Shown here in pieces: positions 35,097 to 43,353 of a stretch of DNA of 64,000 nt (positions within the stretch are counted from its first letter, which is position 1; each line of letters begins with the position of its first letter). The notes under the pieces are model-generated. The model saw only the letters and a program-made list of their open reading frames with translations, had not been told where the DNA came from and searched no databases. A program made the translations under genes and the position numbers. Source of the stretch: Blastococcus sp. Marseille-P5729 (GTDB lineage Bacteria > Actinomycetota > Actinomycetes > Mycobacteriales > Antricoccaceae); NCBI RefSeq assembly GCF_900292035.1, contig NZ_OMPO01000002.1:806001-870000 (forward strand). The letters run 5' to 3'.

Positions 35097-35501
35097 TTAC
35101 TCGATGGTGATCTCTTCGTAGGTGACGGTCCAGGTGGAGCCGCGTGCGGTCGTGAAACTGGCGGGCTTCCCGTTGGCGACGTGGAAGCCGGTTCGGGGCT
35201 GGTCGTCGTCGGAGTCGATCGGAGTAACCGGCTCGCCGATAGCTACCTCGGCGCTCTCCTCGCCGACCTCGCCCACCGTGAAGGTCATCTGAGCCCCGTC
35301 CTGATCATCCACGGTGATGCTCCGCCCCTCGTCGGCATACAGCTGCACCTTCACAGCGGCCTCCGGGGATTCGATGCGCAGCAGGAAAGTCGCGCTGCTC
35401 GGCCCCGGATCGCTTCCACCACCGCACCCGGCCAGCCCGACCAGGGCGAGCGACAACGTCGCAGCGAGAAGCAGTAGGGAACGGAAAGGGTGACTGTGCA
35501 T
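35097..35501 (-). CDS. small lipoprotein (paralogue of the one at 43956)
   Basis: This 134-residue lipoprotein has a signal ending LVGLAGC. The mature domain is beta-rich: ATFLLRIESPEAAVKVQL, AQMTFTVGEVGEESAEVAIG and the ending TTARGSTWTVTYEEITIE. The protein encoded at 43956-44372 shares FLLRI.S, F.VANG.PA.F, and G.TWTV.YEEI..E, so the two are paralogues 8.5 kb apart on the same strand. No characterised family comes to mind. It probably sits on the outer face of the membrane. Confidence 0.78.
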   Translation of the reverse strand: MHSHPFRSLLLLAATLSLALVGLAGCGGGSDPGPSSATFLLRIESPEAAVKVQLYADEGRSITVDDQDGAQMTFTVGEVGEESAEVAIGEPVTPIDSDDDQPRTGFHVANGKPASFTTARGSTWTVTYEEITIE

Positions 35502-35671
35502 GAATATTCAGACCGCGATTCGCGATGACGGTTCCGTCGAACACCTCACGCCCGGGCCGTGATTGAGGCGCTCGGAGCGCGGCGACTCATCCATCAGCCG
35601 CAGCTCGACGATAAACCGGGTCAAGCGCTCATAGCAGCAGCAACGTCGAGGTTCGCGCTCCCGCGGGAGCC

Positions 35672-36652
35672 CTACAGCGCTCGCAGCTTCTCCAGCAGCG
35701 GTCCGGCTGCCTCGGTCAGGAACTGCTCCTGGCGTTCGTCGCCGACCTGCACGAGCGCGACATCGGTGAATCCGGCATCGACGTACTTCTTCACGGCTTC
35801 GGCGATCTTGTCGAGATTCGGCCCGCACGGAATCGCCCCGGCGACGTCCTCCTCACGCACGAACTGCGCGGCCGCGTCGAACCCCGCCGGCGTAGGCAGG
35901 TCGGCATTGACCTCCCATCCCCCGCCGAACCAGCGGAACAGCTCGTGCGCGCGCGTGACCGCTTCCTCCTCCGACGGCGCCCAGGACACCGGGATCTGAC
36001 CGATGGCGCGCGCCTTGCCGGGGATCTGAGCAGCGCCCGAGACGGCATTCCACTGCGTGATGAGCTCGGCGTCCGGCTGGACAGCGATCAGGTGGTCGGC
36101 CAGCTCGGCGAACTGCTCGATCCCCTTCTCACCCGACACCGCGACGCCGATGTCCAGCCCCTGCTCCGGCACATCCCAGAGCTTCGCGGTGTCGACGCTG
36201 AAGTAGTCGCCCTCGTGCGTCACCATTTCGCCGGTCAGCAGCTTGCGGATGATCTCGATCGCCTCGGCGAGCATCTCTTGCCGCACGTGCGCGCCGGGCC
36301 AGCCCTCACCGACCACGTGCTCGTTCAGCCGCTCGCCGCTTCCGAGCCCGAGAGTGAAGCGCCCATCGGCCAGGATCTGCACGGTCGCCGCCTTCTGCGC
36401 GACCACGGCCGGGTGGTAGCGGACCGTCGGGCAGGTCACGTAGGTCATCAGCTCGACCCGCTCGGTGGCGTGCGCGACGGCTCCGAGCACGCTCCACGCG
36501 TACGGCGAATGCCCCATCTCCTCCAGCCACGGGAAGTAATGGTCGCTCATCACCTCGAAGTCGAAGCCCGCCTGCTCGGCGCCCTGCGCGTACCCGACCA
36601 GTTGCTTCGGACCGCTCTGCTCGGTCATCAACGTGTACCCGAACCGCGTCAT
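35672..36652 (-). CDS. F420-dependent LLM-class oxidoreductase (TIGR03557 type)
   Basis: This 326-residue protein is of the luciferase-like family that uses coenzyme F420. It begins TRFGYTLMTEQSGPKQLVGY and continues FDFEVMSDHYFPWLEEMGHS, VELMTYVTCPTVRYHPAVVAQ, and the F420-type motif FTLGLGSGERLNEHVVG. The family is related to F420-dependent glucose-6-phosphate dehydrogenase but its usual substrates are undefined. A decayed copy of its C-terminal part is at 34838-34946. It stands alone, divergent from nothing obvious. Confidence 0.88.
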   Translation of the reverse strand: MTRFGYTLMTEQSGPKQLVGYAQGAEQAGFDFEVMSDHYFPWLEEMGHSPYAWSVLGAVAHATERVELMTYVTCPTVRYHPAVVAQKAATVQILADGRFTLGLGSGERLNEHVVGEGWPGAHVRQEMLAEAIEIIRKLLTGEMVTHEGDYFSVDTAKLWDVPEQGLDIGVAVSGEKGIEQFAELADHLIAVQPDAELITQWNAVSGAAQIPGKARAIGQIPVSWAPSEEEAVTRAHELFRWFGGGWEVNADLPTPAGFDAAAQFVREEDVAGAIPCGPNLDKIAEAVKKYVDAGFTDVALVQVGDERQEQFLTEAAGPLLEKLRAL

Positions 36653-36822
36653 CGCTCTCTCCCTGCACGTCGGCGTCCTTGTTGCTTCTCCAGGGCCTGG
36701 CTCTCGCCAAGATCCCGGTGGGTTCTTCCCGTGATGCCCGATCCAGCCGACGCTAAACGACCGGGCCGGCGAGTCGGGTGCGTCGATACGCCTTTGGCAT
36801 CAACGACCGCGTCCAGCGGAGT

Positions 36823-37381
36823 TCACGCATGAAATCCCTCGGGCCCGTGATTGTGGATCTCGCGCGTCGCGCCGGCCCCGATCGCGCCAAGATCCCCTGG
36901 ATGTAAAGGATGTGCTGATAGACGGGATCGACCGGGCCGAGCGTCGCCCACGACTGCCGCAGCGAGATCCCCGATGCCGCTGACACCAGCTGGCTCGACT
37001 CTCGCCCCGGCGGCCACGGGCACCAGTCGGCGTACGCCGGCATGACCAGCACGACCCGGCGTGGATTCGGTACCCCGTTCAGCAGCTGGCCGAGCTCGTC
37101 GGTGCTGAACACCTCGTCCGTCGTCCGCTGCGTGATCACGATGTCGCACGCGGCGAGCAGGTCCTTGAGCCGGCCCCGGTCAACGACGGGGTCGATCAGG
37201 CTGAGCGACTTGTTGCGGTCCCACATCGCGAATCCCGGCGCGTCGCGGCGGGGCACACGGTCCGCCGACTCGTGCTCGACGCGGACGACGTTCGCCCCGA
37301 ATCGGCCAGCAGCATCGTGGTCATCGCCGGCGCGACGCCCGTGGAGAGGTCGAGAACCCTCAGATCGTCGAGTGCCGCCAT
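36823..37381 (-). pseudogene. CaiB/BaiF CoA-transferase gene, truncated and frameshifted
   Basis: The frame from ATG 37381 encodes MAALDDLRVLDLSTGVAPAM and TTMLLAD, then shifts to FGANVVRVEHESADRVPRRD, FAMWDRNKSLSLI and LLAACDIVITQRTTDEVF, typical of the N-terminal region of class III CoA transferases. A second frameshift occurs around HILYIQG (near 36900). The usual 380-400 residues are cut to about 180. It is non-functional. Confidence 0.8.
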
Positions 37382-37465
37382 CCGTGCTGTCCCCCACCGT
37401 GTCCGAGCCGGGCTTTTCGCAGACGTACCCGATCGCGCGAACCCGTCACCCGGTGCCGCTGACGC

Positions 37466-37711
37466 TCAGCCCTCCTGCAGCTCCACCCGCACGCGCTGCC
37501 ACTCGGCCCAGACGTTCTCGGGATCGATGTCGTCGTACCCGCGGCTCGCCGCCAGTGCCCGCTCCATCGACCGCGGCACCATCATGGCCACCGAGCTGTC
37601 GCGGATCTCGATGACCTCCTGCTCGGTCAGCGGCTCGCCCTTCGCGTTCTCGCGGTTGAGCAGGACGGCGATCAGCGCGGGCGTGAAGCTCGGGACGAGG
37701 TCGTCAGTCAT
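37466..37711 (-). CDS. small conserved actinobacterial protein, unknown function
   Basis: This 81-residue acidic helical protein starts MTDDLVPSFTPALIAVLLNR and continues GEPLTEQEVIEIRDSSVAMM, with WAEWQRVRVELQEG at the end. The composition looks like a genuine gene. A family name is not known to me. It stands between the CoA-transferase pseudogene and another small gene on the same strand. Confidence 0.65.
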   Translation of the reverse strand: MTDDLVPSFTPALIAVLLNRENAKGEPLTEQEVIEIRDSSVAMMVPRSMERALAASRGYDDIDPENVWAEWQRVRVELQEG

Positions 37712-37733
37712 GTCCTCATCCTGCCTTGCCGAG

Positions 37734-38090
37734 TCAGCCGATCCCTGCGGCGTCGTCGAGATGCTGGAGCAGCTCGTGGGCCGCGAGCTCGACCGACTTG
37801 TGGTGCCATTCGGACGCGCGGTAGACGCAGGCGATCAGCGCCGAGCGGTGGACCCGCCGGAAGTCGCCGAAGCCGAAGGCATACCGAGCCTTGGTCTCGT
37901 CGTTCGCGCCCTCGGTGAGGCCGAGGTGCCAGGCGGCGTATTCCTCCCAGGAATGCCGTTCCAGATAGTCGTTCTGGTCATCGGCCGAGGGTTGGACCTC
38001 GTTCCAGACGCTCTTGAGCACGTACTGCTTCTTGTCGATGAGCTCACGGGCCTTCGCCACCGCTGAGCTGTTGACGCTGTACTTGGCCAT
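37734..38090 (-). CDS. small conserved protein, unknown function
   Basis: This 118-residue protein starts at ATG 38090 (MAKYSVNSSAVAKARELIDK). It contains EVQPSADDQNDYLERHSWEE, AWHLGLTEGANDETKARYAF and FGDFRRVHRSALIACVYRA. This matches a conserved hypothetical family of actinobacteria and proteobacteria seen as stand-alone genes; no function is established. An upstream in-frame extension to 38522 is low-complexity and not supported. The 54-bp inverted repeat at 38165-38218 lies 75 bp upstream. Confidence 0.75.
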   Translation of the reverse strand: MAKYSVNSSAVAKARELIDKKQYVLKSVWNEVQPSADDQNDYLERHSWEEYAAWHLGLTEGANDETKARYAFGFGDFRRVHRSALIACVYRASEWHHKSVELAAHELLQHLDDAAGIG

Positions 38091-38164
38091 GGCCTCATCG
38101 TGACCGGGTCGGCGTACGGACGCCGTAGGCTCGCGACCGGCCACGCCGTCCGCCCGGCGTAGTC

Positions 38165-38218
38165 TGAGGCATCGGCGCCAACGCCACCGACGTTGGTGGT
38201 GTTGGCGCGAATGCCTCA
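38165..38218. repeat. 24-bp imperfect inverted repeat
   Basis: TGAGGCAT...GCGCCAAC.CCACC at 38165-38188 is matched by its complement at 38195-38218 with three mismatches around a 6-nt loop. It lies between the minus-strand gene at 37734 and the plus-strand TauE remnant. It could be a terminator hairpin, an operator, or the end of a small mobile element. Confidence 0.6.
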
Positions 38219-38280
38219 TGTTCACGGGCTGTCCGGGTAGCGCCCGGTGGTACGCCGCACCGTGGAACACTGGCGTCGAC

Positions 38281-38674
38281 ATGACTCCCCTGCTGATCGC
38301 GTCCTTCTGCATCCTGGCCTTCGCCGCGGCTGCCCAAGCCACGACCGGCTTCGGGTTCGCGCTGGTCGGCGTCCGCTGCTCACGCTGGCGGCAGATCCAC
38401 AGACAGCCGTCGTCACGATCACCACCGTCAACCTCGTCCTCGTGGTGATGATCGCGATCCGCGTGCGTGCGCACATCGAGTGGATCAGCCGCGGTGATCA
38501 CCGGGACGAGCCTGTTCGGCATCCCGCTCGGTCTCTACGTGCTCGCCACCTTTGACGAGAGACCGCTGACGATCATCATCGCGTTCGTCGTGCTGGCATT
38601 CACCGTCTTCCTCGCCGTCGGCCAGCAGATCGCCCGCATCACCCGTAACGAGGCCGCAGTCGGCGTGACCAGCG
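38281..38674 (+). pseudogene. TauE/SafE-family transporter gene, frameshifted and truncated
   Basis: Three consecutive frames encode MTPLLIASFCILAFAAAAQA and TTGFGFALVGV, then PLLTLAADPQTAVVTITTVN and LVLVVMIAIRVRAHIEWIS, then TSLFGIPLGLYVLATFDERP and LTIIIAFVVLAFTVFLAVGQ. Together they are the N-terminal half of a sulfite-exporter TauE/SafE-type membrane protein with two frameshifts (near 38372 and 38490). The 3' half is replaced by a VapC sequence. It is not functional. Confidence 0.75.
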
Positions 38675-39061
38675 GCGTCCGCCGCACTCAAGCTGCTCGT
38701 TCGAGAAGCCGAGACCGACGCGCTGTTGGAGACACTCTCCTCGCAGGAGCCCGATCTGGCTGCCTGCTATTTGCTGGAAGCCGAGGTACGTCGCGCCGGA
38801 ACGCGACTGCCAGGGGTGCAGCAGAGTGCGATCACGGCGGTTCTCGACGGCGTCGCTCTCCACGAGACGCCGCCCTCGCTCTACCGCGAAGCAGGACTCC
38901 TACCTGGCGACCGATTGCGGTCGCTCGAGGCGATCCACCTCGCTGCCGCCGTGCGCCTGGGTGCTGAGCGAGTCGCAACCTACGACCAGAGCATGCAGGA
39001 AGCGGCCGCGGCAATCGGACTAATCTGTATCGCCCCTGGCGGTGAGGTACGGCCGGGCTAG
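38675..39061 (+). pseudogene. VapC-type PIN-domain toxin lacking its N-terminus
   Basis: The frame from about 38678 encodes SAALKLLVREAETDALLETL, LEAEVRRAGTRLPGVQ, LEAIHLAAAVRLGAERVATY and DQSMQEAAAAIGL, the body of a type II toxin PIN RNase. The opening M-x-x-x-D-T that carries the first catalytic Asp is missing, and TGA at 38666 closes the frame. TTG 38726 is the first possible internal start. No antitoxin gene is adjacent, consistent with a dead copy. Confidence 0.75.
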
Positions 39062-39080
39062 GCGGGCACGTTTCGTGAGC

Positions 39081-39107
39081 TGTCACAAACTCCGTCCGTG
39101 CGGTGTC
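39081..39107 (+). promoter_or_regulatory. ECF41-type promoter
   Basis: TGTCACA at 39081-39087 and TGTC at 39104-39107 are separated by 16 bp. This fits the published ECF41 consensus (TGTCACA, about 16 bp, CGTC). It lies 41 bp upstream of the carboxymuconolactone-decarboxylase gene, the standard target of ECF41 sigma factors. Confidence 0.75.
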
Positions 39108-39147
39108 GTATGCGCAACCGACACCCAACCCGACGGAGGTGGGCGAG

Positions 39148-39747
39148 ATGCCCAGCACGAGCAAGTTCCGGATCCCGAAGGCCGCGATCAAAGGCGTCCA
39201 CGGCGCCGCAATGCGGATCGCAGCGAAGAAGATGTTCGGTGGCCAGATACCGGACGTCGCCTACGTCTTGATGCACCACAAGCCGATCCTGCGAGCGTCC
39301 TCGTCGTTCGGCATGAAGGTGCAGCAGTGGAAAGAGCTCGATGCCGACCTCACGAGCTACGCACTCATGGCCAGCGCCGGGAGCATCGGCTGCTCCTGGT
39401 GCCTGGATTTCGGTTACTTCATGGCACACAACGACGGCCTGGACCTCGCCAAGGTCCGCGAGGTGCCGCGGTGGCGCGAATCCGATGTCTTCACGCCGCT
39501 TGAGGGGGAGGTCATGGAGTACGCCGAGGCGATGACGGCAACTCCACCGACTGTGACGGACGAGATGGTGCACAGCCTCGTCTCGCAGCTCGGGCCCGCC
39601 GCGGTCGTCGAGCTGACCCAGGTGATCGCGTTCGAGAACATGACCTCACGGTTCAACTCGGCGGTCGGGCTGGCCAGCCAGGGGTTCTCCGACGTCTGCG
39701 AGCTTCCACTGGCACAGCCCACCGGCGCCGCCGACACGGCACCATGA
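39148..39747 (+). CDS. carboxymuconolactone decarboxylase-family (AhpD-like) protein
   Basis: This 199-residue CMD-family protein starts at ATG 39148, with GGAGG 8 bp upstream; ATG 39103 lies within the promoter and is rejected. The AhpD-like redox motif is present as SIGCSWCLDFGYFMAH (Cys-x-x-Cys with downstream His). The C-terminal half includes ELTQVIAFENMTSRFNSAVG. It is the classical partner and target of ECF41 sigma factors (COE group). It probably acts in an oxidative or organic peroxide-type response; the substrate is unknown. Confidence 0.9.
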   Translation: MPSTSKFRIPKAAIKGVHGAAMRIAAKKMFGGQIPDVAYVLMHHKPILRASSSFGMKVQQWKELDADLTSYALMASAGSIGCSWCLDFGYFMAHNDGLDLAKVREVPRWRESDVFTPLEGEVMEYAEAMTATPPTVTDEMVHSLVSQLGPAAVVELTQVIAFENMTSRFNSAVGLASQGFSDVCELPLAQPTGAADTAP

Positions 39748-39751
39748 ACTC

Positions 39752-40624
39752 ATGACCGACACCGACCCGTTCCTCGTGCACCGGAACCTGCTGTTCACGG
39801 TCGCCTACGAGATGCTGGGCTCGGCGGCCGACGCCGAGGACGTGCTGCAGGAGGCCTGGCTGCGGTGGGCGGACGCCGATCGCAGCCAGGTCCGCGATGC
39901 ACGCGCCTACCTGGTGCGCATCACGACCCGTCTTGCGCTGAACCGGTTGCGCACCACTGCACGACGTCGCGAGGTGTACGTCGGCCCATGGCTGCCCGAA
40001 CCGCTGCTCACCGCACCAGACGTCGCCGATGACGTCGAGCTGGCCGACAGCGTCTCCACCGCGATGCTCGTGGTGCTCGGGACCCTGCCGGCCACCGAGC
40101 GCGCGGTGTTCATCCTGCGGGAGGTCTTCGACCTGCCGTACGGCGAGATCGCCGAGACGCTGGGAAAGACGCCGGATGCAATCCGCCAGATCGCGCTTCG
40201 GGCGCGCCGGCACGTCGCCGATCGCCGTCCTCGCCAGCGGGTTGATCCCGCGCAGCACCGCGAGATCACCGAGCAGCTCATGAACGCCGTCGTCACCGGC
40301 GACCTCGACTCGCTCATGCGCGTCCTGGCGCCGGACGTCGTCCTGGTCACCGATGGTGGCGGGGTCAAGAAGGCCGCGCTGCGCCCGATCCAGGGTGTGG
40401 AGAAGGTGCTGCGGTTCATCGCCGGCGTGACCCCGAAGGACGCCGTGGTCCACGCAGAGCCGGTGCTCATCAACGGGCACCCCGGCGTCCAGTTCCTCTT
40501 CGACGGCGAGATCGACACCGTCGTGACGACTCGCGTCGAGGACGGCGTGGTGACGGCGCTCTATCTGGTCCGCAACCCGGCCAAGCTGGAGCGCATCACC
40601 CAGGAGACCCCGCTGACGCGGTGA
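39752..40624 (+). CDS. sigJ: ECF41-family RNA polymerase sigma factor (SigJ-like)
   Basis: This 290-residue extracytoplasmic-function sigma factor starts 4 bp after the CMD gene. Region 2 shows RNLLFTVAYEMLGSAADAED and VLQEAWLRWADAD; region 4 shows LPATERAVFILREVFDLPYG and EIAETLGKTPDAIRQIALRA. A SnoaL-like C-terminal domain of about 100 residues follows, with the ECF41 signature TDGGGVKKAA and a late RNPAKL motif. In this group the extension replaces an anti-sigma factor. The matching promoter is at 39081-39107, so the pair is likely autoregulated. Confidence 0.92.
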   Translation: MTDTDPFLVHRNLLFTVAYEMLGSAADAEDVLQEAWLRWADADRSQVRDARAYLVRITTRLALNRLRTTARRREVYVGPWLPEPLLTAPDVADDVELADSVSTAMLVVLGTLPATERAVFILREVFDLPYGEIAETLGKTPDAIRQIALRARRHVADRRPRQRVDPAQHREITEQLMNAVVTGDLDSLMRVLAPDVVLVTDGGGVKKAALRPIQGVEKVLRFIAGVTPKDAVVHAEPVLINGHPGVQFLFDGEIDTVVTTRVEDGVVTALYLVRNPAKLERITQETPLTR

Positions 40625-40648
40625 TGCTAGCGCTCAGGCGCTGCCCTC

Positions 40649-40733
40649 TCAGGCATGGTTGGCGTAGATGTCGCGGTACAGCCGCAATGCGCTCTCCCGG
40701 AGCGCATTGCGGGGTCGGCACCGGCGAGTCACG
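40649..40733 (-). pseudogene. C-terminal tail of the IS110-split FAD oxidoreductase
   Basis: The minus strand encodes RPRNALRESALRLYRDIYAN and HA before a stop, the expected end of a DAO-type FAD oxidoreductase. The rest of the gene lies beyond the IS110 element at 42202-43279 on the same strand. Confidence 0.65.
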
Positions 40734-40739
40734 TCGGCT

Positions 40740-42200
40740 CGAGCTCCCCGTTACCTTCTTCGTGACCCCGTACGGCGGGGTTCTGGTCGCCAGGGTCGGC
40801 ATGACTCAAAGCCCCTGTCTCTTGCATGATCCGGGGGGTGTTGTCACCGATTCTGGTGGCGTTGGCTGACCGCTGATAGGGACAGGGCCGCCCTTGGGTA
40901 GGTCTCTTCGTAACGTGGGTGCCGGCTTCCTTCGCCAGACGTGCGACCAGCACCTGCAACGAGCGGAGAGGAATGAACGATGCCGCGACCTGAGTATGCC
41001 GTGTTCCTTGGTCTGGACGTCGGCAAGCAGGAGCACCACGCCTGCGGGCTGGGCCCGGATGGCAAGCGCGTCCACGACGGGCCTCTGCCGCAGTCCGAAG
41101 CAAGGATCGGCGAGATCCTGGAAGATCTCAGCGGGCGCGGCCGGGTGCTGGTGGTGGTAGACCAGCCCGCGTCGATCGGCGCGCTGGCGGTGACCGTTGC
41201 GCGGTCGCTGGGCGTCGATGTGGCCTACTTGCCCGGGCTGGCGATGCGACGGATCGCGGATCTGCATCCGGGCAACGCGAAGACCGATGCTCGGGACGCC
41301 TACGTGATCGCCGAGGCGGCCAGGACGATGCCGCACGCGTTGCGTCGCGTTGACGCTGGCGATGAAGCGCTCGCCGATCTAGAGGTCATCGTGGGGTTCG
41401 ATGATGACCTGGCCGGTGAGGTCACCCGGATCAGTAACCGCATCCGCGGCCTGCTCACCCAGGTCCATCCAGCGCTGGAACGCGTGCTGGGTCCCAAGGT
41501 CCAGCACCGAGCGGTGCTCGAGCTGCTGCAGCGCTTCGGTGGACCTCAGGGACTCGCGAAGGCGACCCGGCGTCAACTCATCGCCGCGACGAAGGTGCGT
41601 GCGCCACGCTCATACGAACGCCTCGTCGACGCGGTGGTGAAGGCGCTGACCGAGCAGACGGTGAGCGTGCCGGGCACTCGGGCGGCCGAACTCGTGCTGC
41701 CACAACTCGCCGTGACCCTCGGTGGGCTGCTCGACCAACGCGAACAAGCGGCTAAACAGATCGAGGAGATGCTCGATCCGCACCCTCTTTCCCGGGTCCT
41801 GACCTCGATGCCGGGGATCGGAGTCAGGACCGGCGCACGGATCCTCCTCGAGGTCGGTGACGGCTCGGCCTTCCCCACCAGCGGACACCTCGCGGCCTAC
41901 GCCGGGCTCGCGCCGGTGACCCGCAGATCGGGCACGTCGATCCGAGGGGAACACCCCAGCCGGGCCGGGAACAAACAACTCAAGCGAGCGTTCTTCCTGG
42001 CCGCTTTCGCATCTCTTTCTGACCCGACCAGCCGGGTCTACTACGACCGCAAACGCGCCGCCGGGAAGAAGCACAACGCCGCCCTGATATGCCTCGCCCG
42101 GCGCAGAGTCGACGTACTCCACGCCATGCTCAAGAACGGCACCCTCTACGAAACGAGACAATCCTCAGCTCCGGCAGCTTGACGAACCTGATAGGGACAC
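40740..42200 (+). mobile_element. IS110-family insertion sequence
   Basis: The element carries one transposase gene (40980-42182) and no long inverted repeats, as usual for IS110. A 12-bp direct repeat CTGATAGGGACA occurs upstream (40873-40884) and at the right end (42189-42200). The left boundary is uncertain and lies between about 40734 and 40873, because coding sequence of the interrupted gene resumes at 40733. The 110-240 bp noncoding left end and the very short right end match the IS110 subgroup whose left end encodes a bridge RNA. It interrupts an FAD oxidoreductase gene. Confidence 0.8.
40980..42182 (+). CDS. IS110-family DEDD transposase
   Basis: This 400-residue transposase has the RuvC-like DEDD N-terminal domain (VFLGLDVGKQEHHACGLG, quoted in part; VVVDQPASIGALAV; NAKTDARDAYVIAEAARTM) and the C-terminal Transposase_20 domain with LTSMPGIGVRTGARILLEVG and the Ser-containing FPTSGHLAAYAGLAPVTRRS. 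The gene is complete. AGCGGAGAGG lies just upstream of ATG 40980. It is expected to act with a bridge RNA encoded in the adjacent noncoding end, as shown for IS621; that RNA is not resolved here. Confidence 0.93.
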   Translation: MPRPEYAVFLGLDVGKQEHHACGLGPDGKRVHDGPLPQSEARIGEILEDLSGRGRVLVVVDQPASIGALAVTVARSLGVDVAYLPGLAMRRIADLHPGNAKTDARDAYVIAEAARTMPHALRRVDAGDEALADLEVIVGFDDDLAGEVTRISNRIRGLLTQVHPALERVLGPKVQHRAVLELLQRFGGPQGLAKATRRQLIAATKVRAPRSYERLVDAVVKALTEQTVSVPGTRAAELVLPQLAVTLGGLLDQREQAAKQIEEMLDPHPLSRVLTSMPGIGVRTGARILLEVGDGSAFPTSGHLAAYAGLAPVTRRSGTSIRGEHPSRAGNKQLKRAFFLAAFASLSDPTSRVYYDRKRAAGKKHNAALICLARRRVDVLHAMLKNGTLYETRQSSAPAA

Positions 42201-42201
42201 C

Positions 42202-43279
42202 CCCCCCCGAAGCTCTGCGCCGTCGACCATGGCTGCGGCCAGCCTTCGAGCGGCACCCTCGGCGTGGGTTACCAACAGTGCCTGCGCAACCCACACGTTC
42301 GGCTGCTCGGGATGCCGGCCCAGGAAAGGCCGGTTGTCCGGCGTCATCGCGAAGACGCCATTGACTCGCCGCTCGGGCGCGAACCTGACCTCGGCGCGCA
42401 GCAGTCGCTGAGCCGTCTCGATCACGGCTTCGAATTCCGCGGTCCAGGCGAGGCCCGCGCCGCCGTCCAGCTCACCCTGCGAGACCGGAACCGGCCGATG
42501 GCCGTAGCTGCCGATGCCGACCCGGTCGCCGTGCACACGCGCGTAGACGTGGTGCTCCGGCCACCGCACGAACGGCCCGTCGTTCCACCGCGCCGACGGC
42601 ACGTCATAGGCGTATGGATGCGCAACCGGGACCAGCGGCAGCTCCAGCCCCGTCAAGCCGGTCAGCGTCGGCCCCCCCAAACGCCACCCGCGAGGACGAC
42701 GTCGTCGGCGGCGTACCGGCCACCGGGGCCTGTGTCGACGACGACCCGCGATCCCCGCTGCTCGATGGCGGTGACCTCCCGGGCGGGGACGAATCGGGCG
42801 CCGAGCGACGTCGCCGCCGACCGAAGCGCACGGGTCACGGCCATCACGTCTACCGACCCATCATCGACGAAATGGCCCATCGCGGTCACCTGCTCGGCGT
42901 CGACGAATGAGACGACCGACTCGGGAAGGCCCGCTGCGGACACCACGTCGGCCCGGAGCCCCGCTGCGCGGGCCGCCTCGGCGCGACGCTCGACCTCGGC
43001 AGCTCCCTCTTCCGAGGTGGCAAGCTCCAGCCCTCCAGAACGGCGAAAGCCGCGCGGGGCCGTGTCGTAGACCGCCGCCGAATCACGCGCCAGCTAGGTC
43101 AGGATCGGTACGTCGTTGTACAGCCCGACGAAACTGGGCGCGAACGCCGTCGATCCCTTCGGTTCATGGGGATCGCGGTCGAGCACGGTGACGTCGGCAC
43201 CACGTTCGGCCAGCGCGTGCGCCAGCGAGATTCCGACGATTCCGGCGCCCACGACAATGACCTCCCGTCCCACCGGCAC
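42202..43279 (-). pseudogene. FAD-dependent oxidoreductase gene (DAO type), triply inactivated
   Basis: From GTG 43279 the minus strand encodes VIVVGAGIVGISLAHALAER (FAD-binding Gly motif). An in-frame TAG at 43094-43096 follows, where the frame otherwise continues LARDSAAVYDTAPRGFRRSG. A G7 run at about 42675-42683 causes a frameshift into TGLTGLELPLVPVAHPYAYD, VYARVHGDRVGIGSYGHR and MTPDNRPFLGRHPEQPNVWV. The gene is then split by IS110; its last codons lie at 40649-40733. Members oxidise amines such as glycine or sarcosine, but this copy is dead. Confidence 0.85.
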
Positions 43280-43353
43280 TCTCTCATCGCTCGCTGAACG
43301 CCGTCCGCCATCGTACGAGAGGCAGCGCGCGCGACGGCGCATACGGTGGGTGG

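Noticed and set aside
34979-35100. CRISPR array
   Set aside because: Only one repeat-like unit exists and no second repeat lies at the expected spacing, so an array is not claimed.
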